Shown: positions 1 through 11,960 of the stretch, one piece after another
Position numbering within the stretch: position 1 is the stretch's first letter
Layout: each line of letters starts with the position of its first letter
Assembly: GCA_037953745.1 (NCBI GenBank)
Contig: JBAKBP010012311.1
Span: 1 to 64,000 of the forward strand
Reading direction: 5' to 3'
DNA from: Lithodes maja
Lineage: Eukaryota > Arthropoda > Malacostraca > Decapoda > Lithodidae
DNA: 64,000 nucleotides
Made by a program: the position numbers and the translations under genes
Notes under the pieces: generated by a model
What the model was told of the DNA's origin: nothing
The model's input: the letters and a program-made list of their open reading frames with translations, nothing else
The model's database searches: none

Positions 1-730
1 GTAGAACGTTCACCAACTATCCTCATCAAGAAGATCGCTGTTCACATTAACCCCTTAAATCTAATACATGTAAATATATGCTTGTCCTAAGAGTAATACG
101 AGAGGTGAGTGCTGAAACTCCTTTAGGACCTCAAGGGAAGGTTATGCATTTAAATAGAGAGAAGAATGAAATGAGAGTAATGTCGTCAGAGAGAAAGAGT
201 GCAACCGTGAGAAATTGGGAGAGAGGGCAAGGGATGTTAGAATCTCAAAGGTTCTAGGCAACCTGATCATGGAACACACAGCGAGCCTCCAGGCAATGTG
301 CTGTACGACAACATGGGCAGCCCAGGCAGCACAGGCAGGCGGCAATGGACTACCAACCCTGTCGCGCCTAGCTATAAGCGCAAGGCTGCCAACCAGTCCA
401 TACGTCTGGCAACCACCCCCCCGGCAGCGTGGCGCGTTGCTACCCTCTCGCTCTGAAGACTAACTCACTCTCTCTCTCTGAACTCCCATTGTCTTATCTA
501 TCAACTTCTCTATTGATACTACATATTAAATGGAAGGTCTCGACATGGCTTAAAACAAAACCCACCACTGGTTAGCACATGACGAGACCTTTGCAGAGAT
601 ACAAAGAACATAGTTATAAGTTGTCACACTCAATATACGCGCTAGCCAGCACGGTACAGTGGTACGGGCGGTACAGTGGAGTACCAAGGAGTACAATCAG
701 GTTGCGTTGCCACGCACTGGGTGCGTCACA
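1..730 (-). repeat. 3' LTR of copy 1 (partial)
   Basis: This matches 7427-8152 nearly base for base. The inner edge is fixed by the terminal motif GTCACA (TGTGAC read on the element strand), followed by the C-run that forms the polypurine tract on the other strand. The remaining ~1.07 kb lies outside the window. Short open frames in it are chance frames shared by every LTR copy. Confidence 0.93.
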
Positions 731-746
731 GCCCCCCCAAGATTTT
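731..746 (-). other. Polypurine tract of copy 1
   Basis: On the minus strand this reads AAAATCTTGGGGGGGC and ends directly at the LTR TGTGAC terminus. A purine-rich run abutting the 3' LTR is the usual plus-strand primer site. The same tract sits at 57678-57693 in copy 2. Confidence 0.8.
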
Positions 747-1011
747 AGATAATCGACCTTAGAAGCATTATCAAAATCTGACAGGCAACCAACCGACCTG
801 CTACCCTTAGCTGCCACTAATTGCAAAAGGTGCACAACAACTGAAGTGTGAATTATACATAAAACACAATATCGCATGCATCATGCTACAACAATAAAGA
901 CTTACAAAACTAAAAAAAAAAATTCTCGTTTATTTTATTGTTTTATAATCTTTTTGGACGGCGTTATGATAGCCTAATTTTACTCCTGCTCAACCCACAC
1001 ACCGTGCACGA

Positions 1012-4000
1012 CTATCCTGGATCATCAACCCTTGATAGACAATCTGCTATCACGTTCTCACTCCCGGCAATATGCTGAATGTTGAGATTATACTCTTGGA
1101 GCATTAGGGACCACCTGGTCAACCGCATATTCCGATTGTGAAACTGATTTAGGAATTTCAAGGGATGATGGTCCGTATAAATCGTCACTACCGGGCCGTA
1201 GGCTGGAACATAAACTTCGAAATGTTTGAGCGACAAAACGATAGCAAGAAGCTCCTTCTCTATAGTCGAGTAATTCCTTTGTGCCGAATTAAACTTGCGA
1301 GAAAAGAAGCTCACTGGGTGTTCCAAGCCCTCGGAATCAGTCTGCAGTAACACTGCCCCGGCACCCACACCGCTGGCATCAGTCGCCAGCTGAAAACTCC
1401 TGGAGAAGTCTGGGGCTCTCAAAATCGGATGTGTACACAGCAGGTGCTTGACTAGGTCGAAAGCCCTCTGACACTCCGCAGCCCAACAGAACTTCACTGA
1501 CTTCGACAGTAGATCAGTTAACGGTGCTAAGACAGTAGAGTATCCCCGGATGAAGCGCCTATAATAGCCTATCATACCTAGGAACCGCATGACCTGGCGC
1601 TTAGTGGTGGGCCTGGGAAACATATTGATAGCCTGTATCTTGCTCAGGGGGGGGCACACCCGGCCTAACCCGACCACGAAGCCAAGATACTGCACAGTAG
1701 CCTTTACAAACTCGCACTTCCTCAGGTTCACCACCAGCCCAGCATCGTGCAACTTCCCAAACAGGGTCTCTAAGTGCCTTAGGTGATTTTCAAAATTGTC
1801 ATCATACACTATCACGTCATCAAGGTAGACCGTGCAGTTAGGGATTTCGTCACAAATATCGTTCATCAGGTTCTGAAACGTGGCAGGTGCGTTCTTAAGC
1901 CCATAAGGCATTACGTTACATTGGTAGGTCTTGCCATCTACCACAAAACCACAAACTTGCTTAGCTCGGTCCGACAGGGGTACTTGCCAGTAGCCTTTTA
2001 CAAGATCAATTTTAGTAAGGTACTTTGCATTCCCTATCTTGTCCATGCTGTCGTCAACTCGAGGCAAAGGGTAAGGGTTGGTAGTGGTCAAGCCATTTAG
2101 CCTACGAAAATCTATGCAGAACCGCACCTTGCCGTCAGGTTTTGGCTGCAACGTGACGGGTGATGTCCACTTCACATAACCTTCAGTGATCATCCCTCTC
2201 TCAACCATGTACTTTAACTCCTCCCGTAAAGCTGGCAACTTTACCGGGGGCACACGGTAGGGCACTGACTTGAAGGGCACATTATCACCGACGTCCACGT
2301 CGTGCGTTACCTGAGTAGTGAGACCTGGGTGTTCGGCGAAAACAGAGGGGTATGACCTGAACACTAGGACAGCAGCACCCTGGTGCTCAGGCAGGTGACT
2401 TACAGCTTGCCTAGCCTCTTGTTCAGTATTCCCCGCCCACTGTTCCGCGGAAATGACACAGTCCCAGCTATCCTCCTCAGCAGCATGACTGTCCCCACCT
2501 CCTTCTCCACCCTGGCCGCTGCAGGCCAGCACAGGGACAGTGAGAGGCTCTGAGGGGCGTCTCACATACTCTTTCATGAGGTTAACATGACATAACTGAT
2601 GTTTTTTTCTACGGTCAGGTGTTGCAACGAGATAATCAAGGTCGGACAGTTTCTTAGCCACCACATACGGCCCAATAAACTTGGCAGAAAGGGGGTGTCC
2701 AGGCAAAGGTAAAAGCAACATTACCTCCTGACCCACCGAAAACTCCCGAAGCTTCACCTTGGCGTCATACTGGTGCTTCATGACCGCCTGTGCATTAACC
2801 AAGTTATTACCTGCCGCTGCCATGCAACCTATAAGTCTCTCCCGGCTCTCAAGGATATATTTAAGTACAGACCCCGGCTTCTCTTCGCCCTCCCAGATCT
2901 CTTTCACCATACTTAAAGGTCCTCTCACATTATGGCCAAAGACTAGTTGATTTGGACTGAACCCCAGGCTCTCTCCTGGGACTTCACGTGCAGCGAACAG
3001 AACATACGGCAGACCCAAATCCCAATCAGTGTCATGTTCTGCACAGTAACAGCGTAGCATACTCTTCAGGGTCGAGTGCCACCGCTCCAAGACTCCCTGA
3101 CTCTCGGGATGGTAGGCTGACGACACTACAGAACATATACCGTGCAACTGAAGGGTTTGCTTGAACAATTTGGATGTAAAATTGCTCCCCTGGTCTGACT
3201 GCACCTCACGTGGAAATCCATAACGGGAACAGAACAATAATAAGTTTTTAACAACTGCCTTTGCCGAGCCGTTTCTCATGGGGTATGCGTCCGGGTATCT
3301 CGTAGCCACATCCATGATTGTCAACAGGAATTTATTGCCACTACTAGTAGGCGGGAAAGGGCCAACCAAATCTACTACAACTTTGCTGAACGGAGGCCCG
3401 GTGACAGGTATGGGAAACAAAGGTGCCTTCGGGATGGTCTGGTTAGGCTTCCCCGTTGTCTGGCGGGTCGCACACCCAGCCACCCATGCACAGACATCAG
3501 CCTTGACCCCAGGCCACCAGAAAAACCTGCCCAATGCCGCCAATGTTTTTGTTACCCCCAAATGACCCGCCACCGGCACATCATGCGCCAGACACAATAA
3601 GGACTCTCTATACTTATTTGGAACAACCACCTGGTCTACTACCCTCGCACCGCCCTCCCACTTCGATTTGGGGTCTAGAAATCTGCGGTACAATATCCTG
3701 TTGAGCCTAAAGAAATCTCCCGGCTTCGCATCCCCATCTTCCTCCAACTCTATGGCACCATTGCTATAACGAGCTAGGCTAGCGTCTTGCAGCTGCTGCT
3801 CACTAATGTCCCTGGGCGTCAATGCATCAAGATGGTTTTGTAATAAGACATTACCCCGGCTAGTAGGCTCTACTGCCTTAGTGGCTCTCGCTACAGCTCT
3901 TGCCTCACGCGAAGTCTTACCCAACTCTGCCTTGTTACACACCATATCTGGGCCAGAGTCAACTCCCGTGTTTATTATAGGTCCAAGTACCGAATCACCG

Positions 4001-5665
4001 AGAAGTGCAGCAGAATCAATGTCCCTTTTCCTGCCCTTAGCAACCTTCTCCTGATCCTTCCTCCACTGTCCCCGAGGTTGAGTGCTAGGCTGTGCAGGAG
4101 CCGCAGAGCGAGATCGGGTTACCACACAGGCCATCTCATCCTGTTGGCACCTCCCAACCCATTCCCGATTCTCACCATCCACGTCGGCCGCCCTCTCGGC
4201 AACGACTAAGGGTGGAGTCCCGGAAGTGGGCACCGCAAAGTCGTTGCCGAGAAGAAGGTCGACGCCCTCAACTGGCAAACACTCAACGATCCCTACATCC
4301 AGCTCCCTGCACACCTCTCCCACTCTCAACTCCAACCTCACAAGTGGGTATGACCTCGTAACATTTATACCCTGCACCACAACAACTCTGGCCGCATTTA
4401 TCGGTTTCCCCTGTGAAGTTCCTCAACAAAGTTTGCGAAGCCCCCGTATCCCTCAGCAAGTCAACCCTCCGTAGTTCACTCCCCCAGCTCACAAACCCGT
4501 GTCCCCGATGGTTACAGAAAGTGTCCCGGACAGGTGTCGAGCCTTCCGTACGCTTCTTTACCGCGTGTGCCTCAGCTGCTGACAACCTACCCCGGGCAGT
4601 TGCTGCAGCCTTCAGAGACACACCGATACTGTGAACCAATGACACCGGCTTAGCGGGAGTGTTACTAGGGCACTCACGTGAATAATGGCCTAGCTTCTGA
4701 CATTTGTAACATTTCACATCCCCAATGGGCTTCTTCCCTTGTGCGGGCGAAGAAGGGGCCTGACCTTTAGTAAACGGGAGAGGCTTGTGTTTGTAGGTGT
4801 TATTAGGTGCAATGCATTTAGTGTGGTTATGTGTGTCATAGGATTTGTTATTATCGAAAACTCTGGTGGGTGGGGTATAGCGCCCCTTCTGCCCTGACTC
4901 AGCCCTCTGAGCGGCACCGCAACCACGAATCAATGATAATCTGAGGTCTGCCATCTTGGCAGCCTCCTCTACTGTCTTGGGACATTTTTCCTTAATGTTC
5001 AGCGTTAGATCGGTTCCAGTACATTTGTAAAACTGTTCCAGATAGAAAAGTTGCTTAATTTCCTCAGCCGACTCTGCGTGCTCGGACCGAAACCAGTTAT
5101 TACCTGCATCTGTTAAGTCCCGTGCGTGCTCCATAAAACTGACGTCGCTCTTCTTATTCACGCCACGGAACTTCAATCTATAAGTTTCGGGTTGCAGTTC
5201 GTAGGCCCGGAGCACAGCCTCCTTCACCAGTCCATACACGACACTCTCGTCCAGTGACAGTGCATCGTAGGCTTTCAACCCCTTACCCACTAGACGTGAT
5301 GAAACTAATGCTGCCCATTTAACCTCCGGCCAGTCATACTCACGACACTTCTTTTCGAAACGAGCAAAAAACTCAGTCACTGCTGTCTCATCAAATGCGG
5401 GTACTAACTAAATTAAATGCGAAAGTGAGTCTGTAACCCGGTGCCCACCACCGAGATGACGCCCCGTGGTCTCTACTCTAGACTTCTCGACATCCATTTC
5501 AGCCTGGTACCTGGTTGCATCCTGATTGGATTGGATTCTAGCAACCTCTATGCGTTCTATACTAGACTGTTGACTCTCTTGCAACTTAAGCTTAGCTAGT
5601 TCTAGCTGAAATAACATCTCAGGAGACAGGCCTGGGGGGGGGAGAGCACAAAATGGGGGATCCAC
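1012..5665 (-). pseudogene. Broken gag-pol of copy 1 (gag, PR, INT, RT, RNase H)
   Basis: This is the same polyprotein as the intact one at 57958-62652, read from 5665 downward. Visible breaks relative to copy 2 are: a nonsense codon at 5408-5410 (AAG to TAG in gag); one extra base in the C-run near 4411, which shifts the frame between protease and the rest of pol; and a 3-base in-frame change near 2367. In the integrase zinc finger the second Cys pair reads CATR instead of CATC, so the HHCC site has lost one ligand. The RT box YLDD, the RNase H DAS motif and the integrase DD35E residues are all still present. The copy probably cannot make an active polyprotein, though its RNA could still be used in trans. 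The domain order, integrase before RT, is the same as in copy 2. Confidence 0.92.
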
Positions 5666-6104
5666 ACCGAGACGTGTTTACGGGTAAGCCAGCTTGCCAT
5701 TGAGAACCCTCCTGCTGCATCGTGCTAAGAATCGCTGGCTGAGGGCCCAGCTCAGGGGTAGAGTGGAATGGAGGCTTGGAGGGAACCCCCCAAGACCCCA
5801 CTCCACCCACCGCCCCATCGCCATCACCCAACAAACATGCCACCAAATTCTTCTTGGGCCAACTGTCAGGACAGTCCCGCCCCAAAACCGTGGCTAAACA
5901 GCGAAGACCGTAACAATCAATAGCCTGCAGGCGCTGTTCGGTCAAAGGTGTCTGCAAAAATGCCCGGGCATCCCTCTCTCCACTTATAACACTCCCCTCC
6001 CTAAATATCTGTTGTACTTGCTGGTCACTAGGCTGTACCGTGTTATCCTCCCCCGTAAATGATGAGTCATTAGACATAGTGCTGGTTATACAATTGCTGT
6101 TCAT
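5619..6104 (-). pseudogene. Gag-upstream reading frame of copy 1
   Basis: This is a 161-codon frame starting MNSNC, the first ATG frame after the primer-binding site. It overlaps the start of the gag frame. It contains a stretch (LTEQRLQAIDCYGLRC...KKNLVACLLG) that weakly resembles a SAP-type helix-extended-helix; that is only my impression. It ends just after a run of nine C on the coding strand (5634-5642), where copy 2 has seven. With either count this frame is out of register with gag. It is probably the true N-terminal part of gag, or a leader protein. Confidence 0.6.
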
Positions 6105-6328
6105 AAAAAAAAAGAAGTGCTTATTACTAATTGCAGTCTCGACTCACAAAATGTTAAAGATGCTTGAATGACTCTACTCTAGACACCCCCAACGAAACAA
6201 TCTGCAAGTCCACCAATACAATAATGACACAATAAAAATTCCTCCAATATGCAAGAAAATTCTAGCCAGCTCTACTAGGTAGCATAGAATAGTTCTCCAA
6301 AAAAACATGTGATAGGATACTACTGAAT

Positions 6329-6345
6329 CTTGTGCAAGGTCGCCA
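6329..6345 (-). other. Primer-binding site of copy 1
   Basis: On the minus strand this reads TGGCGACCTTGCACAAG, three bases inside the 5' LTR edge. A TGG start complementary to a tRNA CCA end, next to the LTR, is diagnostic. I cannot name the tRNA. The identical site is at 63280-63296 in copy 2. Confidence 0.75.
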
Positions 6346-6348
6346 TTT

Positions 6349-8152
6349 TGTTACGGCTGGATCGGCAATACATATTCGGGATTCTTGATCGTAGGACAGA
6401 AATGGCTTATGTGACAACGACACGCTCGATTCCAGTCCCAAATACTATATGCTCCAGACAACAAAAGCACCAACGCCCTACAGAGTTATCGTCTATGGTA
6501 ACGAGGTACCTTAACTCGGCGAAAGTGTACAACAGGGGTAGGCTATGAGGCTAAACTCCCTCAGACATTTATAGGTTACGTTATTACTAAAGAAATGCAA
6601 TACTCAAGAAACTACGTTAATATTAAGCCTCTAATAATGTAGAATAGAAGCAGGCTAAAGGTATGACAGTGAAATGCTAAATGACAAATGTACACGCCTA
6701 CTTGAAAGCGCGTGCACTAGAATAACTGTCCCCTACTAACATGCACTAGCATGTAGCATACAAGATGTTCATGATCCAGTAGATACCTAATAATACACAT
6801 GGAAGGAACATAAATAGTAGTCACTTATTATAAGAATGAATCTATACTTGGAATAACTAAAAGGTTGCAGGCAACAGTACTGCGCCGGTAGCCTACTACC
6901 GCATAGGCTACTTCGCTTCTCTCACTCTGTCTCCCCTCTGAGTCCGTATGCGCCCTACGCAACAGAACTCCGGACACAGCAGCAAAACGACAGTGCAGTT
7001 AATTGATACATGAAAGTATTAATAGTGTTGTCTTGTGTGTGAGTAATGTGTATTGTAAAGTGTTACATACATAAACTTAAAGAGAGCTGCAATGCATAGT
7101 AAAATAAAGATATAACCCACTCATCATCCCCATGTGTTCTAGCTAGCAGGCCAAGTCACAGGAACAACGAGTCCCAGCACCGAAAGCGAGAACCCAGGAA
7201 AAGACTGCAGAGAACACAAGGACAGATAAATTACGTTACTCTACTATACCGGCACTACGAGCGAGCTGTAGTCTCTGGTACTACACTCGCTCCCGGCTCG
7301 GTAGGCAAATCAAGGCTAAGTCCTCGCCCCTCTACAGACAACTCCTGGGCATGGTCGGGCTCTTACACATGGCACTAGTCTAGTCACAAATTGGATGATG
7401 AGCTGGGCATATAACTCGTGAACATGTAGAACGTTCACCAACTATCCTCATCAAGAAGATCGCTGTTCACATTAACCCCTTAAATCTAATACATGTAAAT
7501 ATATGCTTGTCCTAAGAGTAATACGAGAGGTGAGTGCTGAAACTCCTTTAGGACCTCAAGGGAAGGTTATGCATTTAAATAGAGAGAAGAATGAAATGAG
7601 AGTAATGTCGTCAGAGAGAAAGAGTGCAACCGTGAGAAGTTGGGAGAGAGGGCAAGGGATGTTAGAATCTCAAAGGTTCTAGGCAACCTGATCATGGAAC
7701 ACACAGCGAGCCTCCAGGCAATGTGCTGTACGACAACATGGGCAGCCCAGGCAGCATAGGCAGGCGGCAATGGACTACCAACCCTGTCGCGCCTAGCTAT
7801 AAGCGCAAGGTTGCCAACCAGTCCATACGTCTGGCAACCACCCCCCCGGCAGCGTGGCGCATTGCTACCCTCTCGCTCTGAAAACTAACTCACTCTCTCT
7901 CTCTGAACTCCCATTGTCTTATCTATCAACTTCTCTATTGATACTACATATTAAATGGAAGGTCTCGACATGGCTTAAAACAAAACCCACCACTGGTTAG
8001 CACATGACGAGACCTTTGCAGAGATACAAAGAACATAGTTATACGTTGTCACACTCAATATAGGCAGCCAGCACGGTACAGTGGTACGGGCGGTACAGTG
8101 GAGTACCAAGGAGTACAATCAGGTTGCGTTGCCACGCACTGGGTGCGTCACA
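6349..8152 (-). repeat. 5' LTR of copy 1 (1804 bp)
   Basis: This is a complete LTR, bounded by TGTTAC at 6349 and GTCACA at 8152 on the plus strand. It is long for a Ty3/gypsy element. It should hold promoter and polyadenylation signals on the minus strand, but I could not pick out a convincing TATA box. It matches 55868-57677 of copy 2 with few differences. Confidence 0.94.
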
Positions 8153-8193
8153 ATACAGTACTTGAATTAAGTCGCCTCTTAATCTGCGCTGGG

Positions 8194-8693
8194 TTAACCC
8201 TTCCTTCCCGGATGCCCTCTTGTACACCCATAAAAACCTTGGCCCAGGCAACCCGGATGACCTCTTGTACACCCACTTAAACACCCATGACGTCACAGCC
8301 TGTGAGCTTGCTGTGCGAGGCGTCGGTCCGACGCATGTAAACAACAGCCGGCTGGACCGACGCTTCGCATCTCCGGCCACAAGAAGGAGAGCGTTGCTTG
8401 TTCGTGTGTGCCTGTATGTTGTTGTTCAGTATCGAAAAGTGGTGTAAAGTGGCTGGTTTGGCCATAAAGTTATCTCCAATGAAATCATCATCACAGCTCA
8501 CCCAGTTGACTTAGAGAGCTCTACTTAATGCCATTTTACAGGTAAATAACACAGCTACGCTTGGGGATGCGCGGGAATGCGGGAAGCAGTCTGATTAACG
8601 AATATACGGTAGCCTAGCCTAGACGTTTTTCGGCCAAAACACCCGGATTTCGAGGAATATATATATAATACATAGCCGGGGCTGGAGGGTTAA
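8194..8693. mobile_element. piggyBac-type MITE, copy 1
   Basis: TTAA occurs at both ends, followed by CCCTTCC at the left and preceded by GGAGGG at the right. This is the TTAA|CCC...GGG|TTAA layout of piggyBac elements. It is about 500 bp and non-autonomous. The interior is shared almost unchanged with four other copies in the window (23404, 35139, 47572, 48445). It lies inside the LINE RT frame, which reads on across the TTAA when the MITE is removed. Confidence 0.88.
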
Positions 8694-9342
8694 AGGAACT
8701 AGATTTAATTCTCTAAGACGCTCCTCGTATGGTTTGTTCTTTAGGCTAGGCATCATTTTGGTAACTCTACGTTGAACTCGTTCTAGCTTGTCTATATCTT
8801 TTTGGTAATAAGGGCACCAGGATTGAATGCAGTATTCAAGAAGAGGGCGGACTAAGGAATTGTAAAGGGTTAGGATAACGTCTTTGGATTTATGCTCAAA
8901 TGACCTGCCTATAAAGCCAATTATTTTGTTTGCCTTCTTAACAACTTCTGAACATTGTTGACTCGGTTTTAGGTTACTCGATATTGTTACTCCCAGATCG
9001 GTTTCTCTGTTTACATTCTTAAGCTGAGTGCCATTCATCAAATAGTTTGCTTTCTCATTTTGGTATCCGATATGTAGTACTTTACATTTATCCGCATTGA
9101 AACTCATTTGCCAAATTTGGGCCCAACATAACTTATCTAGATTGTGTTGCATATCGTCAACTTGTTTTTTGAGAGTACGCTATTTGCAATGTTTGTATCT
9201 TCAGCAAATTTTGAGATTGTACAGGTGAGACCCTCATCTATGTCGTTGATGTAAATTAGAAAGAGAATTGGTCCTAGTACCGATCCCTGGGGTACCCCGC
9301 TACTTACATTGGTCCATTTAGATGCCTTACCTTTTATAACTA

Positions 9343-9681
9343 CAGTAGGGTCCCGCATAAAACGAGAAATTGGTCGATAAACGAGGCCGTTTTATGCGAT
9401 TTTGTTCTATGTGAACACGGTATTTTGGTGGCCCAATATCGTCAATGTTCACTGTAAGCGTAAATTTCCGTACAAAACGTACGATATTTCGTACGTTTTG
9501 TACGATATTTCGGCGCTCTATATGAAAACTCCTCGGATTTGCCCCACTTTGGCGGCGGACTCGTTTTATGTGATCACATTCGTTCTTATCGAAAATTAAA
9601 TATTTAAATATTAATATTTTAGGTCGCTCGTTTTAATCGAGACTCGTTTTATCTGAACACGTTTTATGCGGGACCCTACTG
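9343..9681. mobile_element. Tigger/pogo-like MITE, copy 1
   Basis: The element is about 339 bp. Inverted ends start CAGTAGGGTCCCGCATAAAA and are flanked by TA at 9341-9342 and 9682-9683. The interior has internal repeats around TACGATATTTCGTAC. The CAGT...ACTG termini with TA duplication fit the Tc1-mariner/pogo group. A second copy is at 55268-55597. Inserted in the LINE RT, whose frame resumes if it is removed. Confidence 0.85.
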
Positions 9682-10470
9682 TACTCTTTGCTTTCTGTCG
9701 CTGAGCTAATTTTCTATCCATTTCAACACAGTATCTTGTATTCCATGCGCTTTTAGTTTTAGCAGTGAACGTTTGTGGGGAACTTTGTCAAAAGCCTTTT
9801 GAAAATCAAGGTATATAATATGTACAGCTTTACTCTCATCGTAGAGGTTGAGGATATCGTGGAAGAAGTCTAAGAGGTTTGTTAAACAGGAACGTTTTTT
9901 ACGAAAGCCGTGTTGAGTATCTTTAAGTATGTTATTTTCCTCTAAGTGATTTACGAGTCTGTCTCTTATGAGTGTTTCTAACATTTTACATACAACTGAG
10001 GTTAAGCTAATTGGACGATAGTTACTGGGTAGGGATTTGCTGCCTTTTTTGAATACCGGTGTTACGTTGGCTAGCTTCCACTGATCAGGCATATTTCCAG
10101 ACTGCAAGGATTTATTAAATAGCAATGTCAATGGTTTGGAGAGCTCATCCTTAGCTTCCTTTAGGACTCTAGGTGAGATTTTATCAGGTCCAGGCATTTT
10201 ATTTACCTTGAGTTTATCTAAACAATTCAATACTTCTCTCTCTGTAACGGTGATATTGCTTAGAACATCTGAATTATCAATCTGAATCGGCGATGGTGTA
10301 GGGATATCACTGAGGTCTTCCGTTGTAAAAACTGATGCAAAGAAGGTATTTAGGGCATTACTCATTTGTACTTCTTCTTTGGTGTATTCTCCATTTTCAT
10401 CGACTAACGGTCCAACAGTTGAAGTAACTACTTTTTTCTTTTTTCTTACGTGAACGAACTTCATGCACCC

Positions 10471-11690
10471 ATGACAACGAATAGGGCTAGGCTACCCTAT
10501 TCGTACTTTAGGTTAATATACTGTACAGAAATAGCACATATAGTAATGAACATGAAACAATAAGTTCAGTTGATGGTCGAAAAATATGAATCAACACTCA
10601 CCGCTTCATTGCATGTCCACCCCTTCACCTCTCTCTACTTCTCCACCTCACTCCACTTCTCCACCTCACTCTCCTTAACCACCTCACTTCCCTCCTCCAT
10701 TTCAAGTGATATCGAGGTCACCTTACGCTTTAGGAGGCATGATAAAATGGGAATATATGCGAAGGAGATAAAAATCACACAAGATGGCTACCCACTCAAA
10801 GCGTACTGACGCCCGTGACGTCACTTCTCGTCCAGGCGGGTGACTCGGAGTGCAGCCTGTATATCGGCGGTCCGACGAAGCCCCGTTTTGACGGACATTC
10901 ACCGGGGATGGGGGTGCGTCATCCGACAACGTCGGAACGATGACGGAAATGTCCTAAAAACTGAAGTACAGTAATGTACTGTACGTGTCCGAGACGTGAC
11001 GGCGATCTGGCTAGTACGGGTTTCCGACAATTAAGAGGTCCAAAATGGCGAGGGGTTACTGTACATAATATAAATAAAAACAAGCAATAATTAAACAATA
11101 ATAAGTCATTGTTTACTCACATTAAGTTAGGGGGCTCCGAGGCAAATTCCCGCGGAAAAAGGGGCTAGGGTGGCTCAGTCGCTGAAGATATACGAATTCC
11201 TCACGGAGCTATGCGTGCACTCAGAGCGGGGGCAAAAAATATGGCTGACTATACCCTCTCCCACACGGTACCCAAGCGGCGCAGAAGCTGGCTGTGACGT
11301 CACTGCTCATGACGTATCTCGCACAGCTGGGAAGAAACTCGTACATTTGGATTTCTCCATGGATTTGCTTACCTTTATTTCGAACGGTATTCGGACAGTT
11401 TGGAATTAAATTTATATTTTTGGTAGCTCGTATAGATCGCGAATCGCATAGATGGGGACCCATCTGTATAATGTATCATTGCATTGTTTCAATATGATCC
11501 AAATGCTAGTGAATGCCTCTGGAAAAACTACCACTTTAGATGGGTAGATTTGGTAATTATTGAGTACAGTAAATGAATAATTAAATATCCATATTATTAA
11601 TTATATTATTATGTCTCAAGTCAGCCACCACCAGCTATGGGGTATGTGCCTGAGTATATACTGTACATAAATACATTAATATTATATACC
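10471..11690. other. No gene recognised; unique-looking DNA
   Basis: A CG-richer stretch at 10800-10950 and another at 11140-11370 hold TGACGTCA-like motifs (near 10817 and 11297), but I see no convincing exon. The (CTCC/ACTT)-rich run at 10615-10700 is low complexity. This could be the intron before the exon at 11706. Confidence 0.5.
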
Positions 11691-11705
11691 TTTTCTTCCT
11701 TTCAG

Positions 11706-11960
11706 ATGAAAAGAGATGAGGAGAGGAAGAAAGAGTACAAGAAGGAGAAGAAAAAGTCCAAGAAGAAGAAGAAGGAACGCGAAAGGAGCCGTGATAAGTC
11801 TAGGTCGCCCGCCAAACACCGTAACAGAACCAGCTCGGAGTCTTCCACCTCAGACTTTGAACAAAACAGAGAGCACAAGAAGAAGAAGAAGGAGAAAAAG
11901 ATGAAAAAGAAGAGTAAAGATAAGAAAGAAAAAAGGAGAAGAGAAGATGACAAGAGATGA
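11706..11960 (+). CDS. Lysine-rich terminal exon of an unidentified host gene
   Basis: A strong 3' splice site precedes it: a pyrimidine tract ending TTCCTTTCAG at 11696-11705. From there 84 codons stay open to TGA at 11958-11960. The peptide is two highly basic blocks (many KKK and KKE runs) around a short SR-type stretch with SRDKSRSPAKHRNR and SSESSTSDFE. Such tails occur in many nuclear or splicing-associated proteins, so I cannot name the gene. Codons are mixed AAG/AAA, not a simple repeat, which favours real coding. No AATAAA is obvious in the next 300 bases; that stretch is purine-rich. If real, the upstream exons lie to the left, beyond or among the repeats. Confidence 0.6.
   Translation: MKRDEERKKEYKKEKKKSKKKKKERERSRDKSRSPAKHRNRTSSESSTSDFEQNREHKKKKKEKKMKKKSKDKKEKRRREDDKR

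Larger units (their letters stand above)
1..8152 (-). mobile_element. Gmr1-like Ty3/gypsy LTR retrotransposon, copy 1 (left LTR cut by window start)
   Basis: The sequence from base 1 recurs at 7427, marking two LTRs around a minus-strand gag-pol. The internal region is 731-6348. Transcription would run right to left, so the right LTR is the 5' LTR. The comparable 730 bases of the two LTRs differ at about seven substitutions plus one small indel, suggesting a fairly young insertion (my count by eye). No env-like frame lies between the pol stop and the polypurine tract. The right edge joins the flank at 8152/8153 inside an older LINE coding region. The target-site duplication cannot be checked because the left edge is outside the window. 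Confidence 0.93.
8153..10470 (-). pseudogene. CR1/Jockey-like LINE reverse transcriptase, interrupted three times
   Basis: The coding order (minus strand) runs from about 10464: a linker with PGPDKISP, then NYRPISLTS, HGFRKKRS, LDFQKAFDKVPHKR, GVPQGSVLGP, the catalytic box as KFAEDT, and the C-terminal thumb-like part ending RRLRGDLIQ next to the LTR element at 8153. A Tigger-like MITE (9343-9681) splits it between RT motifs, and a piggyBac MITE (8194-8693) splits the C-terminus. Removing each with one copy of its target duplication restores the frame, so both were inserted into coding DNA. One further frameshift lies near 9150. The FADD-type box has become AED, so the enzyme is dead. The 5' part (endonuclease, ORF1) is missing. 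Confidence 0.85.

Noticed and set aside
142..463. Short frames in the LTRs
   Set aside because: They overlap in both strands, recur with every LTR copy and have no motif. Chance frames.
1012..4380. Copia (Ty1) element, because integrase precedes RT
   Set aside because: RT (CIDFRRLN, MPYGLKNAPATFQ), RNase H and the GPY/F integrase module are Ty3/gypsy-type; only the order is copia-like.
1165..4474. Plus-strand frames across the LTR element
   Set aside because: All are antisense to gag-pol and recur identically at 58111-61582. Shadows of the real frame.
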